Assembly: GCF_000209165.1 (NCBI RefSeq) | Contig: NC_009044.1 | Span: 558,001-622,000, forward strand | Length of the DNA: 64,000 bases | Direction of reading: 5' to 3' | Source of the DNA: Scheffersomyces stipitis CBS 6054 | Lineage: Eukaryota; Ascomycota; Pichiomycetes; Serinales; Debaryomycetaceae | Shown here: one piece after another, positions 10,356 to 21,169 of the stretch | Layout: every line of letters begins with the position of its first letter | How positions within the stretch are numbered: position 1 is the first letter of the stretch | Position numbers and translations under genes: made by a program | The notes under the pieces: generated by a model | Told to the model about the DNA's origin: nothing | The model's input: only the letters and a program-made list of their open reading frames with translations | The model's database searches: none

Positions 10356-12812
10356 CTATGTGATTAATTCTATACTAAGTCTTTTCCTTCTTGCATCTAA
10401 GAGTGTCTCATCCTCCAAGTTATTTTCTATATCAAACTCGCTGGCTGCTTCCACTCCCACAAGTTCATCTTCCAAGTCCTTAAATTGCAGGTCGATCAAA
10501 TGAGCGATGACGAATCTATCTACAAACCCTGCCATTGTTTGGCCGTTTCTGTTGTTGCTATCCAAAATGACAAAGTAATTTACATGCATCTTTTCAAACG
10601 TCTCGAGAACGAGAACTGCAGAAGTCAACTCATTGAAAATTATCATTGACCTTTCTACGGGGATGTCTATCTGTTGTAATACTGAACCGATGGATCGTTC
10701 ATAATGAAGCTGTTGCGAGATGGCCACTCTCAGTAACCCATCTACCTGGAAACTTATTACAGCATTGCGATCGTCGATATTGGAGATCTTGGAGAAAAGC
10801 TCATGTTTGTTGACGTACCCTAGATACAAAGGGTTTCCATACTTGAGGATTAATGGGTAACCTTCATGAGTGTCGCCGTTGGTGAATTCGATAAGCGAGT
10901 TTACCGTGTAGTGTGTTTCAGGAACAAGACAAAGACACTTTGTCCGGTTAAGAGGAACCATTATGGACTTAACGGTAATGTCAGGGAGTTTATCCTTGAC
11001 AGTAGAAGTCAAACTGGTGAAGTTGACTAGCCCAGCACCTTTTCCTTCATTAGGGTAACCATATGTATTCTGTTCCAGCTGGTTAAAATTGTTCTTTAGA
11101 AAGGTGTCATAGATGTTAGAGGTGCACAAAACATCGTTTACGAACTTCAGAATCATCACTGCTAACATAATTGGCAAAACGTATGAGACAGCACCTGTCA
11201 ACTCAAACATGATTACTACAACACACATCGTCAACTTGGTCACACCAGTCATGAATGCAGCTGCGCCGATGACAGCGTAGGAGGCAGGAGATACTATACA
11301 AGAACTCTCGGTACAAGTAGCTAAGAACTCAGAGCTAAGAAACTTGGTCTGGATTGCTTGAGTTATCAAACCAAGAAGTCTACCCGAAGTTGCTCCAAGT
11401 ACTAACGATGGCATCAAAATTCCTCCTGGGAGGTTGACTCCAAAACTATAAGTGGACAATATGAATCCCTGGATGAGGATGTAGGACAACTTCAAGATGG
11501 TAATTCCGTTAGAAGACAGACAAATGAAAGTGATAGCCTCCAGAGTATCAGTATCTGTAGGACAAGCAGTGAACAAGTTAGTTAAGAAAGTGTTCAACTG
11601 CAACTTGGTTTCGTCAATGGGAAAGGTAAGTATACTGGTTACTAGCAAGACAGCGAACACTTCGAGATATTGTCCAGCTTTTACACCGCTCGCACCTACG
11701 AGTGAAAGCAATCTATTTTGGATAACATGGCGGACACCGGACTTGTCAAAATACGAATTTACAGTTATGAACAAGTAGCCGTAGATTCCACCCAAAGCTC
11801 CCAAAGTGATGAATGGGATGATTTCCAAGAACAACCAAGAGAAGTTCCCAAATTCCACCAGGAATAAGTCCTTTTCTTGGAAGTTCAGGCCGTCTGTGAA
11901 TACTCTGAATCCAGTGAGGAAAATAACAGCTACAGATGCTGTAATGAACGAATTCCACATGATCTTTGTGGGTGTGAAAAAAGTCGCCATACTCTCGAGA
12001 ACAAATAATACTCCACCTATAGGCGAGCTGAATGCAACAGCAATTCCTGTTGCAGTGGCAGCACTCAACAATTCTCTACGTACAGCTTCATTCTCAAAGC
12101 TTGTGTTTACAAGTAAGCCGTATAGAATGTTGAGGATACAACAAGAAACATGAACCAAGGGTCCTTCTTTGCCCAACCAGAGTCCTGAAGATACCACCAA
12201 AATCAAACCCACCGTCTTGTAAAACAAGGTCTGCAAGCCAAGATAGTAGTTGATACGGTAATTGAAGCCCGAGATGATCAATTTGATCTCAGGAATACCA
12301 GATTGCTTAATCAACGGATCCTTATGGATAGTAATATAAGCTGCTAAAGTGATCCAGCAGAATGCAAAAAGGGTATAGATTGGGAAGTTTACCAACCAGT
12401 TGGAAACAGACCCCTTGGCGTTGAACAAGATAACTGACCAGTCGTGCCACTTACCGGCTGGACATGTCAGATACGGATTCAACAAAGACCATGTATCTAC
12501 CTTGCTGAAACAAACACCCTTACGTAAGTCATTGAGCCAAACCAGCAGCAAGTCGATGAAAGCAGCTGTGTACCCTACAATTATTGACAGAACTATTAAT
12601 GTGAACCATTTTCGTGATGTGAACAGAGATGTGGACGGTACTATGAGAGACTCTCTGCTCCAGTCAATGTAGGTATTGTTCTCATAGTATTTGGCTGTAG
12701 TGCTGATAACAATATTATGTTCAAGTGAGTCCAGATTGTTATACGACAAAGTCGGGATGTCCTCATCTGTGTATGAGACGTTGGCGCCTCTTCCAGCGGC
12801 GAATAGGTCCAT
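10356..12812 (-). CDS. CLC-family chloride channel/transporter (second fungal type)
   Basis: An 818-residue CLC protein, counted from the ATG at 12812, which has A at -3. An upstream in-frame ATG at 12854 adds 14 residues but has a poorer context. The CLC signatures are in order: a modified selectivity motif QSGIPE, the gating-glutamate motif GKEGPLVH (E216), SSPIGGVLFVLE (residues about 263-273), and GVNLPGGILMPSLVLGA. About 11-12 membrane helices and two C-terminal CBS domains follow. It resembles yeast Gef1, which feeds chloride to Golgi and endosomal compartments for copper loading of Fet3, but it is clearly diverged. The residue equivalent to the internal proton glutamate (E203 in the E. 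coli protein) is Ser274, encoded by AGT. That site favours a channel or uncoupled transporter rather than a standard 2Cl-/H+ antiporter. Candida species carry a second CLC, and this may be that type. Confidence 0.9.
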   Translation of the reverse strand: MDLFAAGRGANVSYTDEDIPTLSYNNLDSLEHNIVISTTAKYYENNTYIDWSRESLIVPSTSLFTSRKWFTLIVLSIIVGYTAAFIDLLLVWLNDLRKGVCFSKVDTWSLLNPYLTCPAGKWHDWSVILFNAKGSVSNWLVNFPIYTLFAFCWITLAAYITIHKDPLIKQSGIPEIKLIISGFNYRINYYLGLQTLFYKTVGLILVVSSGLWLGKEGPLVHVSCCILNILYGLLVNTSFENEAVRRELLSAATATGIAVAFSSPIGGVLFVLESMATFFTPTKIMWNSFITASVAVIFLTGFRVFTDGLNFQEKDLFLVEFGNFSWLFLEIIPFITLGALGGIYGYLFITVNSYFDKSGVRHVIQNRLLSLVGASGVKAGQYLEVFAVLLVTSILTFPIDETKLQLNTFLTNLFTACPTDTDTLEAITFICLSSNGITILKLSYILIQGFILSTYSFGVNLPGGILMPSLVLGATSGRLLGLITQAIQTKFLSSEFLATCTESSCIVSPASYAVIGAAAFMTGVTKLTMCVVVIMFELTGAVSYVLPIMLAVMILKFVNDVLCTSNIYDTFLKNNFNQLEQNTYGYPNEGKGAGLVNFTSLTSTVKDKLPDITVKSIMVPLNRTKCLCLVPETHYTVNSLIEFTNGDTHEGYPLILKYGNPLYLGYVNKHELFSKISNIDDRNAVISFQVDGLLRVAISQQLHYERSIGSVLQQIDIPVERSMIIFNELTSAVLVLETFEKMHVNYFVILDSNNRNGQTMAGFVDRFVIAHLIDLQFKDLEDELVGVEAASEFDIENNLEDETLLDARRKRLSIELIT

Positions 12813-13455
12813 TTTGTTGAAGAGTGGTGCTGAATAGTGAAATTTAACGTACATACCTAAGAATTTATAGGTCTATATCCACGATTTGTCACGTGATATA
12901 TTCATGTTTAGTATGGATCTGTAATGTGGTAATTAGTTTCTCAAATTTTGCTCAATTGCTAGACAAAGTGGGTTTTATAAGTTTCACCAGTGGCTAAATA
13001 TAGATCAATGATAGCAAGTTGCTTGGGGATCGTTTCTGTGTGAATTCTGACCTCTTGAACAGTCCAACTCCGTGGTCGGAAGTAACGATAATCACGTGCA
13101 ATGTCATTTCCGTCAATCTTTGTAAAGATATTAAAGTTGAAAAGGATTAAGGGGAACCGGGAGGCAGTTTCACAGATAAACAGTAGAAGATAGGAAGTCG
13201 AATATAATCATATGGATATCTGGTTCTCTTCTAAAAAAAATTGGGTGTCTGTTTCCTTTTCAAAGTCAGTTCTAAATACTTTCACTCCCATACTTTCATA
13301 ATCTCTTACACACTTTTTCGCCCTGCATCAACATTTTTCAGCTCATCCAAACATCATAAACTCCACTCTTCTTACAACTACAAACCAATTGTTCACTCCT
13401 AGCACGGCTCATTGGCCTTAACTTCATATATTCTGGAACACATCCCACTCTGTCA
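12813..13455. promoter_or_regulatory. Divergent promoter CLC / GLE2 with Cbf1-like sites
   Basis: 643 bp between divergently transcribed genes. It contains TCACGTGA at 12889-12896 and ATCACGTG at 13091-13098; both match the RTCACRTG core bound by Cbf1-type bHLH factors. A-rich and pyrimidine-rich runs near 13230-13330 precede GLE2 and probably hold its transcription start. No gene is visible. Confidence 0.5.
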
Positions 13456-14553
13456 ATGTCGTTTCTCAACAGTGCCTCCCCGGCCTCCACGACAACTGGA
13501 CCAGGGCTGGTGATCAACGATATCACTGTAAACAATCCTCCAGATGACTCGATAACAGACTTGTCATTTTCACCGCAACAAGACTTACTTGCTGCGGCTT
13601 CTTGGGACAGGAAGGTTCGGATCTACGAGATTGACTCCAACTCCGGAAACAACCAGGGCCGAGCCCTTTTCGAACACGAAGCACCTGTCTTCTCTGTTGC
13701 ATGGACCTACGATGGTACCAAAGTAGTGAGTGGCGGTGCTGACAAGCAAGTGAAGCTTTTTGATCTTCAAACTCAGCAATCGCAACAAATTGGTGCTCAC
13801 GATGCTCCCGTAAGAGCAGTTCGTTATGTAGAATGTGGTCCTTCCAATACACCTGCGGTAGTGTCGGGCTCTTGGGACAAGACTCTCAAGTACTGGGACA
13901 TGAGATCGCCACAGCCAATTACAACCATACAGCTTCCAGACCGTGTCTACACTATGGATTCCAGTCAGAAGTTGTTGGTTGTAGGCTGTGCTGAACGTCA
14001 AATTGTCGTTATTGACTTGAACCAGCCTCAGCAGATCTTTAAAAACTCGCTCTCTCCTTTAAAATGGCAAACCAGAGCCATCAGCTGCTATCCACAAGGA
14101 AACGGTTTTGCCGTCGGCTCCATTGAAGGAAGATGCGGCATTCAGTACATCAATGAACAGGACCAGACAAAACAGGGGTTTGCATTCAAATGTCACCGCA
14201 AAATGGGCAGCAACACCACCACTTCAACCATAAGATCAGTATCCTCGACGTCACAAGCGTATCCTGTCAATGCCATATCGTTCCATCCCGTCTATGGCAC
14301 ATTCAGCACAGCTGGTTCCGACGGAACCTTCAGTTTCTGGGATAAGGACGCTCGCCAGAGGCTAAAGTCATTCCCAGAGCTCAACGGCTCCATCACGGCC
14401 ACTGCGTTCAACAAAAACGGAAGCATCTTTGCATACGCCCTAGGCTACGATTGGTCCCAGGGCTATATGGGCAACAGGCCCGACTATCCGGTGCAGATCA
14501 AGTTGCATGGTACGAAGGATGACGAGGTGAAGCAGAAGAAGAAAAGAATTTAG
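13456..14553 (+). CDS. GLE2: Nuclear pore mRNA-export factor Gle2/Rae1
   Basis: A 365-residue WD40 protein, the same length as yeast Gle2. Gle2/Rae1 docks on the GLEBS motif of Nup116 at the nuclear pore and acts in poly(A) RNA export. A short Ser/Thr-rich N terminus is followed by VINDITVNNPPDDSITDLSFSP and then WD blades: AAASWDRKVRIYEI, SGGADKQVKLFDL, SGSWDKTLKYWDM and TAGSDGTFSFWDK. The SPQPITTIQLPDRVYTMD segment and the IEGRCGIQYI block are typical of the Rae1 family. The end ALGYDWSQGYMGN is a hallmark of Gle2/Rae1, and a basic KKKKRI tail closes the protein. The start is the ATG that gives full length. No irregularity seen. Confidence 0.96.
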   Translation: MSFLNSASPASTTTGPGLVINDITVNNPPDDSITDLSFSPQQDLLAAASWDRKVRIYEIDSNSGNNQGRALFEHEAPVFSVAWTYDGTKVVSGGADKQVKLFDLQTQQSQQIGAHDAPVRAVRYVECGPSNTPAVVSGSWDKTLKYWDMRSPQPITTIQLPDRVYTMDSSQKLLVVGCAERQIVVIDLNQPQQIFKNSLSPLKWQTRAISCYPQGNGFAVGSIEGRCGIQYINEQDQTKQGFAFKCHRKMGSNTTTSTIRSVSSTSQAYPVNAISFHPVYGTFSTAGSDGTFSFWDKDARQRLKSFPELNGSITATAFNKNGSIFAYALGYDWSQGYMGNRPDYPVQIKLHGTKDDEVKQKKKRI

Positions 14554-15322
14554 AGTATGTATAGTATCAGAAAGTGTAATGTATGGATCGTATACTATAT
14601 GGTAGAGATGCAAAAGTTCAACACTGGCACGAATTGCATTATGGAAGTTACTGTAGTTTACTATCATTCTACTTCATCTATTCTAAGTGTTCAGAGTAGA
14701 ACAAGTTTCTGCTTTGCTATACTATGCAATTATCAAGGCTGTAATATGGCTGTAGTACAGCCTTGGTCCGCAGAAGTCTGTCCTGGTAATGCTTCACTTA
14801 TAATTCGACACCATCCTGTTACCAAAGCCACCTAAACCATTCTCTATCTATAGGGCAATTACAGATTTCTGCTAGAAGACACTTTTGGATAGTACTCTAG
14901 TTACCACACTAGTCTATGCCATACTAGGCTGTACCGTACTAGTTATGCCAAACTCTACGCTTCAAAACACTACACTACAACCCCGTCACCCCATCGCATC
15001 ATCCAGATCGGAATCATCCTCCTGCACCCCTTATCCATTCAATCTCATGCCCCCTAAATCAAAAGCTTACCACCGCTGGATGTTGCACCCGTGCCGCACT
15101 ACTCACCAAGTGAAAAAAAATGGCTTTGTTTTCGTTGGCTCTAACTCCAACTTTTCATTTTTCACTTTTCGCTTCTCAGCATCTCCATAGACTTATTCCT
15201 ATTACTTTCATCTTGACTTCAGTTCAGTTCGTTTTTATCTCTTATTGTTGTTGTTTGTTTGGTCTCGGTTGACTTCTCTATTATTCGCTGTCTCTGTTCG
15301 CTTTTTTTCTCATCACCAGAAG
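14554..15322. other. Intergenic region GLE2 to serine-rich gene
   Basis: 769 bp. It contains three head-to-tail 15-bp units, each starting ACTAG, at 14908-14922, 14923-14937 and 14938-14952. An octamer TTGCACCC lies at 15083-15090. A strongly pyrimidine-rich run at about 15190-15318 leads into the next ATG, as in leaders of well-expressed yeast genes. No gene recognised. Confidence 0.45.
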
Positions 15323-16138
15323 ATGTCCCACAGAGTCGCAGAGTACCCCAAAAGAAAGCTATCCAACCAGCCGTTTGTGGCCCAGATAGACATGATCGAA
15401 AAGCTTTTGATCGAGAAACAGAATCAGCCAGCCCCTTCGTATACTTCCAACTCCAAACCCTTGGCTGCCAAAAAGGGGTTTTCGAAGACCTATTCTTCTT
15501 CCTATGGCCATCACCATTCTCAGCCCCAGCACTCGGTCTCCAGAGGCTCTACTTTCGTATACGACCAGCAAAAATACGATCAGAAGTTCGACCATACTAA
15601 GCCTGTAACAGCATCTTCGCCTTATGGAGTAATGAATCTAAACCAAGAGAGACCCACTCAGTTCGGTCTTTCTGTGCAGATTCCTAACCAGACCCAGACC
15701 CACCAAGCTTATACTGGTCCTTCTATGGTTCAACAGCAGTCCCAAATCCCCAGTTCTGCTACTACCTCCATGGGATCGTCGGGATCGTCTCCCACGATAC
15801 CCTCAAAGAGGCTCGGCTTCTCCAGCATATCCTCAGGCTCATCTTCCACGAGCACTGAGAATGTCTCGCAGCCAGACCAAAGTCTCTGGGGAACTAGCAA
15901 GGTCCAGATGTTCGATCCCTTCAAGCCCGTCGAGTTGTCCAGCAGCGGCTACTCGTCAGTTTCAGCGGCCCATCAGTCAGTGTTCACTTCTACCTCTTCC
16001 GGAACTTCCTCATTCGGTTTATCAGAGATCTCGGGCTTCAAGTCCAATAACGAGATGTTCAGCTCGGGTTCGTCCAGCATTTGGGCCAGCGGAAACAGCG
16101 GTTCTCGTGTTTTCAATGACGCTACAGTTTGGGGTTAG
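15323..16138 (+). CDS. Serine-rich low-complexity protein of unknown function
   Basis: A 271-residue protein counted from ATG 15323 (MSHRVAEYPKRKLSN). The frame stays open 26 codons upstream but only from a TTG, so that extension is probably leader. The N terminus has a short predicted helix, PFVAQIDMIEKLLIEKQN, the one non-repetitive stretch. After it the protein is Ser/Gln/Thr-rich (TQTHQAY, SSISSGSSSTSTE, SSGSSSIWASGNSG) and ends ATVWG. There is no signal peptide or membrane segment. The composition suggests an intrinsically disordered protein, perhaps an RNA-associated or signalling adaptor, but I recognise no family. The C-terminal Trp-Gly repeats (LWG, IWAS, VWG) are the only motif-like feature. 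It lies between GLE2 and the 3.1-kb FLO8 upstream region. Confidence 0.75.
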   Translation: MSHRVAEYPKRKLSNQPFVAQIDMIEKLLIEKQNQPAPSYTSNSKPLAAKKGFSKTYSSSYGHHHSQPQHSVSRGSTFVYDQQKYDQKFDHTKPVTASSPYGVMNLNQERPTQFGLSVQIPNQTQTHQAYTGPSMVQQQSQIPSSATTSMGSSGSSPTIPSKRLGFSSISSGSSSTSTENVSQPDQSLWGTSKVQMFDPFKPVELSSSGYSSVSAAHQSVFTSTSSGTSSFGLSEISGFKSNNEMFSSGSSSIWASGNSGSRVFNDATVWG

Positions 16139-19100
16139 TTGAAGCTTAGACTTTCGTTTCACTTCCATTTATCGTTTGAAAATTTAATTTTTGTTTTTAT
16201 TTGTTATTTTTGTTTTTTGTTGTTATTGTCGCTATTGATGTTCGAGAGTTGTCTCGACGTTCACTTCATAAAAGGAAATTGTTTGCCTTGTTTGGGAGGT
16301 TTAATTAATATTGTTGATTTAGATAAAGCGGTTGGTCTACGTGCTATTTGCTGACGTTAATTATTGAGTGAGTTTTTTTTACTATTATTTGTTGTTGTTG
16401 TGTCTTATTATTATATCGGTTATTGAGTTCAATCCTTTAATTTGTCAATGTTACTGGGTCGCCTTGGTGCCATGCATCGTTTGGTGCTTTACATTAATTT
16501 GGTTATTCAAAAAGAGAATACAAAAAGTGAATGAATTGCAAAAGCTAAAAGAAAGGTGTGATTTATTCATTACGCGGGAGGTCGTTGACTGTTCTTACAT
16601 TGTCACTGAAGTATGGTATTTTTGCTTCCAGAATTGTTAGACTAGTGTTGTTTTGGTATAGTTGTGCCGCGGATTCGTCTGTGTATGATGTATTATTATC
16701 TATGCCGTGACATTCGATGTAGACCTGTAGCGACAGTTGGGTGAAACATCTAAGGTTTTTAGATTATATTAATTTATTTGGTATTACTTTTTATGCGGCT
16801 ACAAAGTTTTAGGTTTAGAATAGCTGCAAATATGCAAAGTGTTACAGAAGGTTGCATCAAATTGCAAAAGAATATAAGAGGTGCGTATTCTTGGAAAAAT
16901 AGAAGGAATAGGAGAGTTTGTCTCGTTCACAAAAGTAGACTGACATCGAAGAGTGCAAATACAATTTCAGTTTGGGTTTTGATTGTGACATTCTAATCTT
17001 AGAATATTCATAGTGTTGTGTTGAGGTTTTACGCACAAACTTTAGTTCAAATTGTGAAGAAAATTCGCAAGAATCCAGCAAATATATCAAAAGCTGAACA
17101 AGCAACTAGTTGTCAGTAAGACTATAGACGGTCTTTCTTTATCATTTTGATTTCAATCAGGCTAATAAGACGTCGAATTCAATCTGCCTATGTGTGCCTT
17201 CGTTGGTACTCTAGTTATTCTACAGTGGCAAACTGAAAAATTGTATCACGAAGAATTGCACAAATAGAGAGCAGGATATAAAGAGTGGAATACAGACAGT
17301 AGAATGTAGACGGCAGAAAGAAAAACAGAATACAATGCAAAAAATACTTCAACAAAGGAATTGCGAAATCTACTATTCATGTAGTCTACCTGAGCTTCCA
17401 AATTCCTGAAGTTATTCGGAATTTTACAGAGGTGCCATTTTGCAACAGCTCACAAAATACAAAACTAAGCGACATGTGGATTATGCAGAAGAAAAGAAAC
17501 AAAAAAGAGGCGCAACAATAAGCGAAATAGCTTAGAAGACATGATGCCAGTTGAAAAATGAAAGATACAACGAGATTGAAATCTATCGCTATTGTGAAGC
17601 TGCAGATTTGCACCCAGATGAGATTCAGCACGCCGCATGGATATGAGATGGAGATCAGGCCGACACGGGAATATCAGATTAACACAGCAATAGAAATGAA
17701 ATCACAGGGCACAAGATAGAACAATCTTTTTACTTGGCTTTGCTTATCTGTCACGTGGAAATAGCATTGGTGTACAGGGAGATTAGCTGGCCATGAGAGC
17801 GTCCAGCTGAAGTGATCCATGCTAAAATGCCACCTACCCCTGTCATGGGTCCGTCAAAATTGCCGTAAAGCGTAGTATTGTATGTCACTAATTGCAGAAA
17901 GCTAGCGGTATATTGCCCCACTTGGATCCATCCATCCATTCGTGGCATTTCGCATCTTTCGTTATCATGGAACCACCTTATTTTTCCCAAATAGGCACTT
18001 CTACTCCAGGGAAATAGGGAGAGTGAAAATTAGGGAGGCAAGAGTGGACAAATTGCGACATTGTCGTGCCCACGTCAATGTTTGCACCAGCGAGTTGCAA
18101 TTAAGATGACCATTCTGGGCTGAGGCCGTATGTTGGATCATGCAATAGTGACAAGTCATGGATCCGCTAACGACATGCCATAGGTGGCGTTGGTTCGACC
18201 AGGGTACAACGGGTCGACCTGAGCCTGGTGGCACAAAATGCCGTAGGGAGAATGGACACAGCAAAGGTGAAACGCGACATTGTCGTAGTGATTGAGATGT
18301 CGCGCTGACACCGGAACCGCACCAGCCATCTTAACGATTATTGGGCGCTTACGAGGATAGGGGAATTTAATTTTCAGCAATCTTGGAGGAGGAAAGATGG
18401 GGTGTCGGTAGTGGGGATAGATTAATAAATGGAGGACATTTTGCGGAAGTGGATTTTTTTGGTCAGAGAGTGTTGGTGACGGATGCTAAGATGTTGGAGT
18501 ATCCGCCGACGACATGAGCCACGTAGAAAATAGTAGTGCCGCAAAGACGTAGAGACTGTAGCGAGAGAATTGAGAGCTGGGAGGGACCTGGTGAAGTGTC
18601 GCCAGTGCGGAGCTATGTAGCGAGAATAGCCTGTAACTAATTAGTGAGAGCACGGACACGGAATTGATTCAATAAAAAACTCACCATGGCATCTCTTGAC
18701 TACCAAGAGTGATGTATAAAGTGCATACAGACGATGTAGACGACACAAGTAGACTCAAGAGCAGAATGGTTCCAGATTCATAAATGGAGATTCATACCTC
18801 CAGATCTCCCAGTCCTCCAGTTCAGTTTTGACCTACCGCCGGAATCTTGGTGAAAAATCTCGCGCTGTCCGTATCTACCACACTAATCTCTCGCTACAAA
18901 AGCAAATCTGACGCCTATGCGCATTAGCCTCTCAGTAAACTTCCAAAACCACTTGCACTACTCTCCCTAATCTTTCACACTACGCTCATTTTCTCTCCCT
19001 ACCTAGCACAAAACTACGCCTGATAAATCTCAATATCTTCGCAACTACAAAAAAACCCTGAGAGTCCACAACCCGAAAACCCATCTCCATTTCTGTGTTT

Positions 19101-19229
19101 TCATCATCCAACTCCACCATTTTTTGGTTCACCAGACAAGTTCCTCCTACAAACACCTTCACGACACAGCATCCACCCGCAAATACTCACACCATCCTAC
19201 ACTATAAATCCGCTTTCTGACTCGCCGCC
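16139..19229. promoter_or_regulatory. 3.1-kb gene-free region upstream of FLO8
   Basis: This is the longest stretch without a recognisable gene in the window. The first about 500 bp are T-rich and belong to the upstream gene's 3' end. From about 17.75 to 18.7 kb the base composition becomes more GC-rich, with several palindromic sites. GCGACATTGTCGT occurs twice (18055-18067 and 18274-18286), each around the near-palindrome CGACATTGTCG. GGTTCGACC lies at 18192-18200 and GGTCGACC at 18212-18219, 20 bp apart. A CACGTG lies near 17752, and TTGCACCC at 17608-17615. The last 400 bp are C-rich and A-rich with short pyrimidine runs, probably the 5' leader. Small frames exist but none looks coding. 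Long control regions are typical of yeast morphogenesis regulators. Confidence 0.5.
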
Positions 19230-21124
19230 ATGAGTCACCACAGTACTCCTCATTTGTACACCAAGCGAACTCCAGGATCGTTGGAAAACCCTGGTTCCAA
19301 CCCCTTGGCACAGGCTCTTGCCACTAATTCCTCCTCAAAACAGCAACAGCAACAGCAACAACAGCCGTCACAACAGAATATCTCTTCATCTGTTTCTGCT
19401 GCCAATGCTGCCAATGCCGTTGCTTCTGGTAAACCTACCATGGATTCTTCTCGTTCAGTGTCAGACTCTACGGCTACCAACGCCAAACAACTCTTAAACG
19501 CTTATGTTTACGATTTCCTCGTCAAGTCACGTTTGCCGAACACGGCAAGGATATTTGTCAATGAGGCAGAAGTTCCCTCCGTCCAAAGCAGTGCTATTGT
19601 TGCTGGCTCCAAGCTAGGCTCCCACCAGCTGTCACAAAAGAACCTGCCCCAGATTAACCTGGGCGCCAACACCAACACAAACACCAACACAAACACACCA
19701 CAGACGCCAAACCTGTCGTACCAGCAATTCCAGAAGGAAAACAACTTGCCCAACTTGCTGGTCGCTGTCGATGCACCCCAGGGATTTCTCTTTGAGTGGT
19801 GGCAGGTATTCTGGGACGTCTTCCAGGCAAAAAACTCGTTTTCTCCAACTTCTGGATTCAAGCCAAACAACATCAACATCAATGCTGCCAATGCCGCATC
19901 GCAAAATATGGCTTTCCAGTACTACCAGCTCCAGCTCATGAAACAAAGACAACAACAAGAAATAGGTCTTTCTACCAATGGACAACCGATGATGTTTGCA
20001 CCTAATGGTGGCAATGCTAGTATGGCTGGAAATGTCAATATGGCTGGCAATACGAATGGCAATCCTATGCTTCAGCAACAACTCATGTTTCCGCAACAAC
20101 AACTACAAAACCTACAACATCCACAGAATCAGCAACCTCCTCGTTCACTACAACAGCAACAGATTCCTCAACAGGCCCAACCGGGTACTGGTACGGGAGC
20201 TCAATCACAGGGTCCAGTACAAGCTGGACAGCCACAGTTGCTTCCGCCAGGATCACAAGGAGTACCACAGACAATTGAACAGCAACAGCAACAGCGACTT
20301 GTAATGCAAATGATGATGAAACAGCAGCAACAGGCTCAGCAAGCTCAACAACAGCAGCATCCTTTACAGCTTCCTATGGGTGTTAACCCCATGGATCCTC
20401 TGCAACAGCAACAACAGTTATTGGCAGGTATGGGACCCAACAACAATAACAACAGCACCAATAACAATAACAACAATAATAATATGAACTTACAACAGCA
20501 ATTATTCTTATCACAGCAACAACAACAGAATCAGAGTAGAATTCAGCAACATGCTCAGAATCAGATGAATAGTTTCAGACAACAGGCAGCAGCAGCTCAA
20601 CAGGCACAACAACAACATGATGGTTCTAACAATAACTCTCCAGCTAATGGACATAGATTGAGCCAGATGACACCGCAATCGGATCCTGCCCAGGCTCCAC
20701 CAATGAATGGAATGAATTTTTCACAACAGCCAAACATGATAAACGGGCAAGTACCACCTCCCTTTGTCCAGCAGCAACAACAGCAACAGCAGCAGATGCG
20801 TATGAATAGTGTTAGCAACGGCAAGAGTGTAGGCACCAAGCAGGGAAGTCCCATCATGCTTGCCGGAGCTGTGGGACCACAACTGGGCAACAGGAATGGA
20901 AATGTTAGTGTTCCAGGTAATGTAAACAACAGCAATCCCAATCGTAACATGAATGCTTTACAAGACTATCAGATGCAGTTGATGTTGTTGGAAAAGCAGA
21001 ACAAGAAACGTCTTGATATTGCCAGAAACAGCGGCGACGTCAACTTGCTTAGTTCCGGACTTATAGGACAAGCACAAGCACAACAACAAGCTGGACCTGG
21101 ACCACAGCAACAAGGTCAACAAGC

Positions 21125-21169
<45 letters not shown>

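Noticed and set aside
12813..12857. Short intron at the CLC start, suggested by GTATGT near the upstream ATG
   Set aside because: No branch point and acceptor at a workable distance; a simple downstream ATG start explains the gene.
15245..15322. Upstream extension of the serine-rich protein
   Set aside because: The extension starts with TTG and is translated from a T-rich leader. The ATG at 15323 is the first real start.
16368..16640. 90-codon hydrophobic frame after the serine-rich gene
   Set aside because: Begins at GTG. The hydrophobic run comes from T-rich DNA, not a plausible membrane protein.
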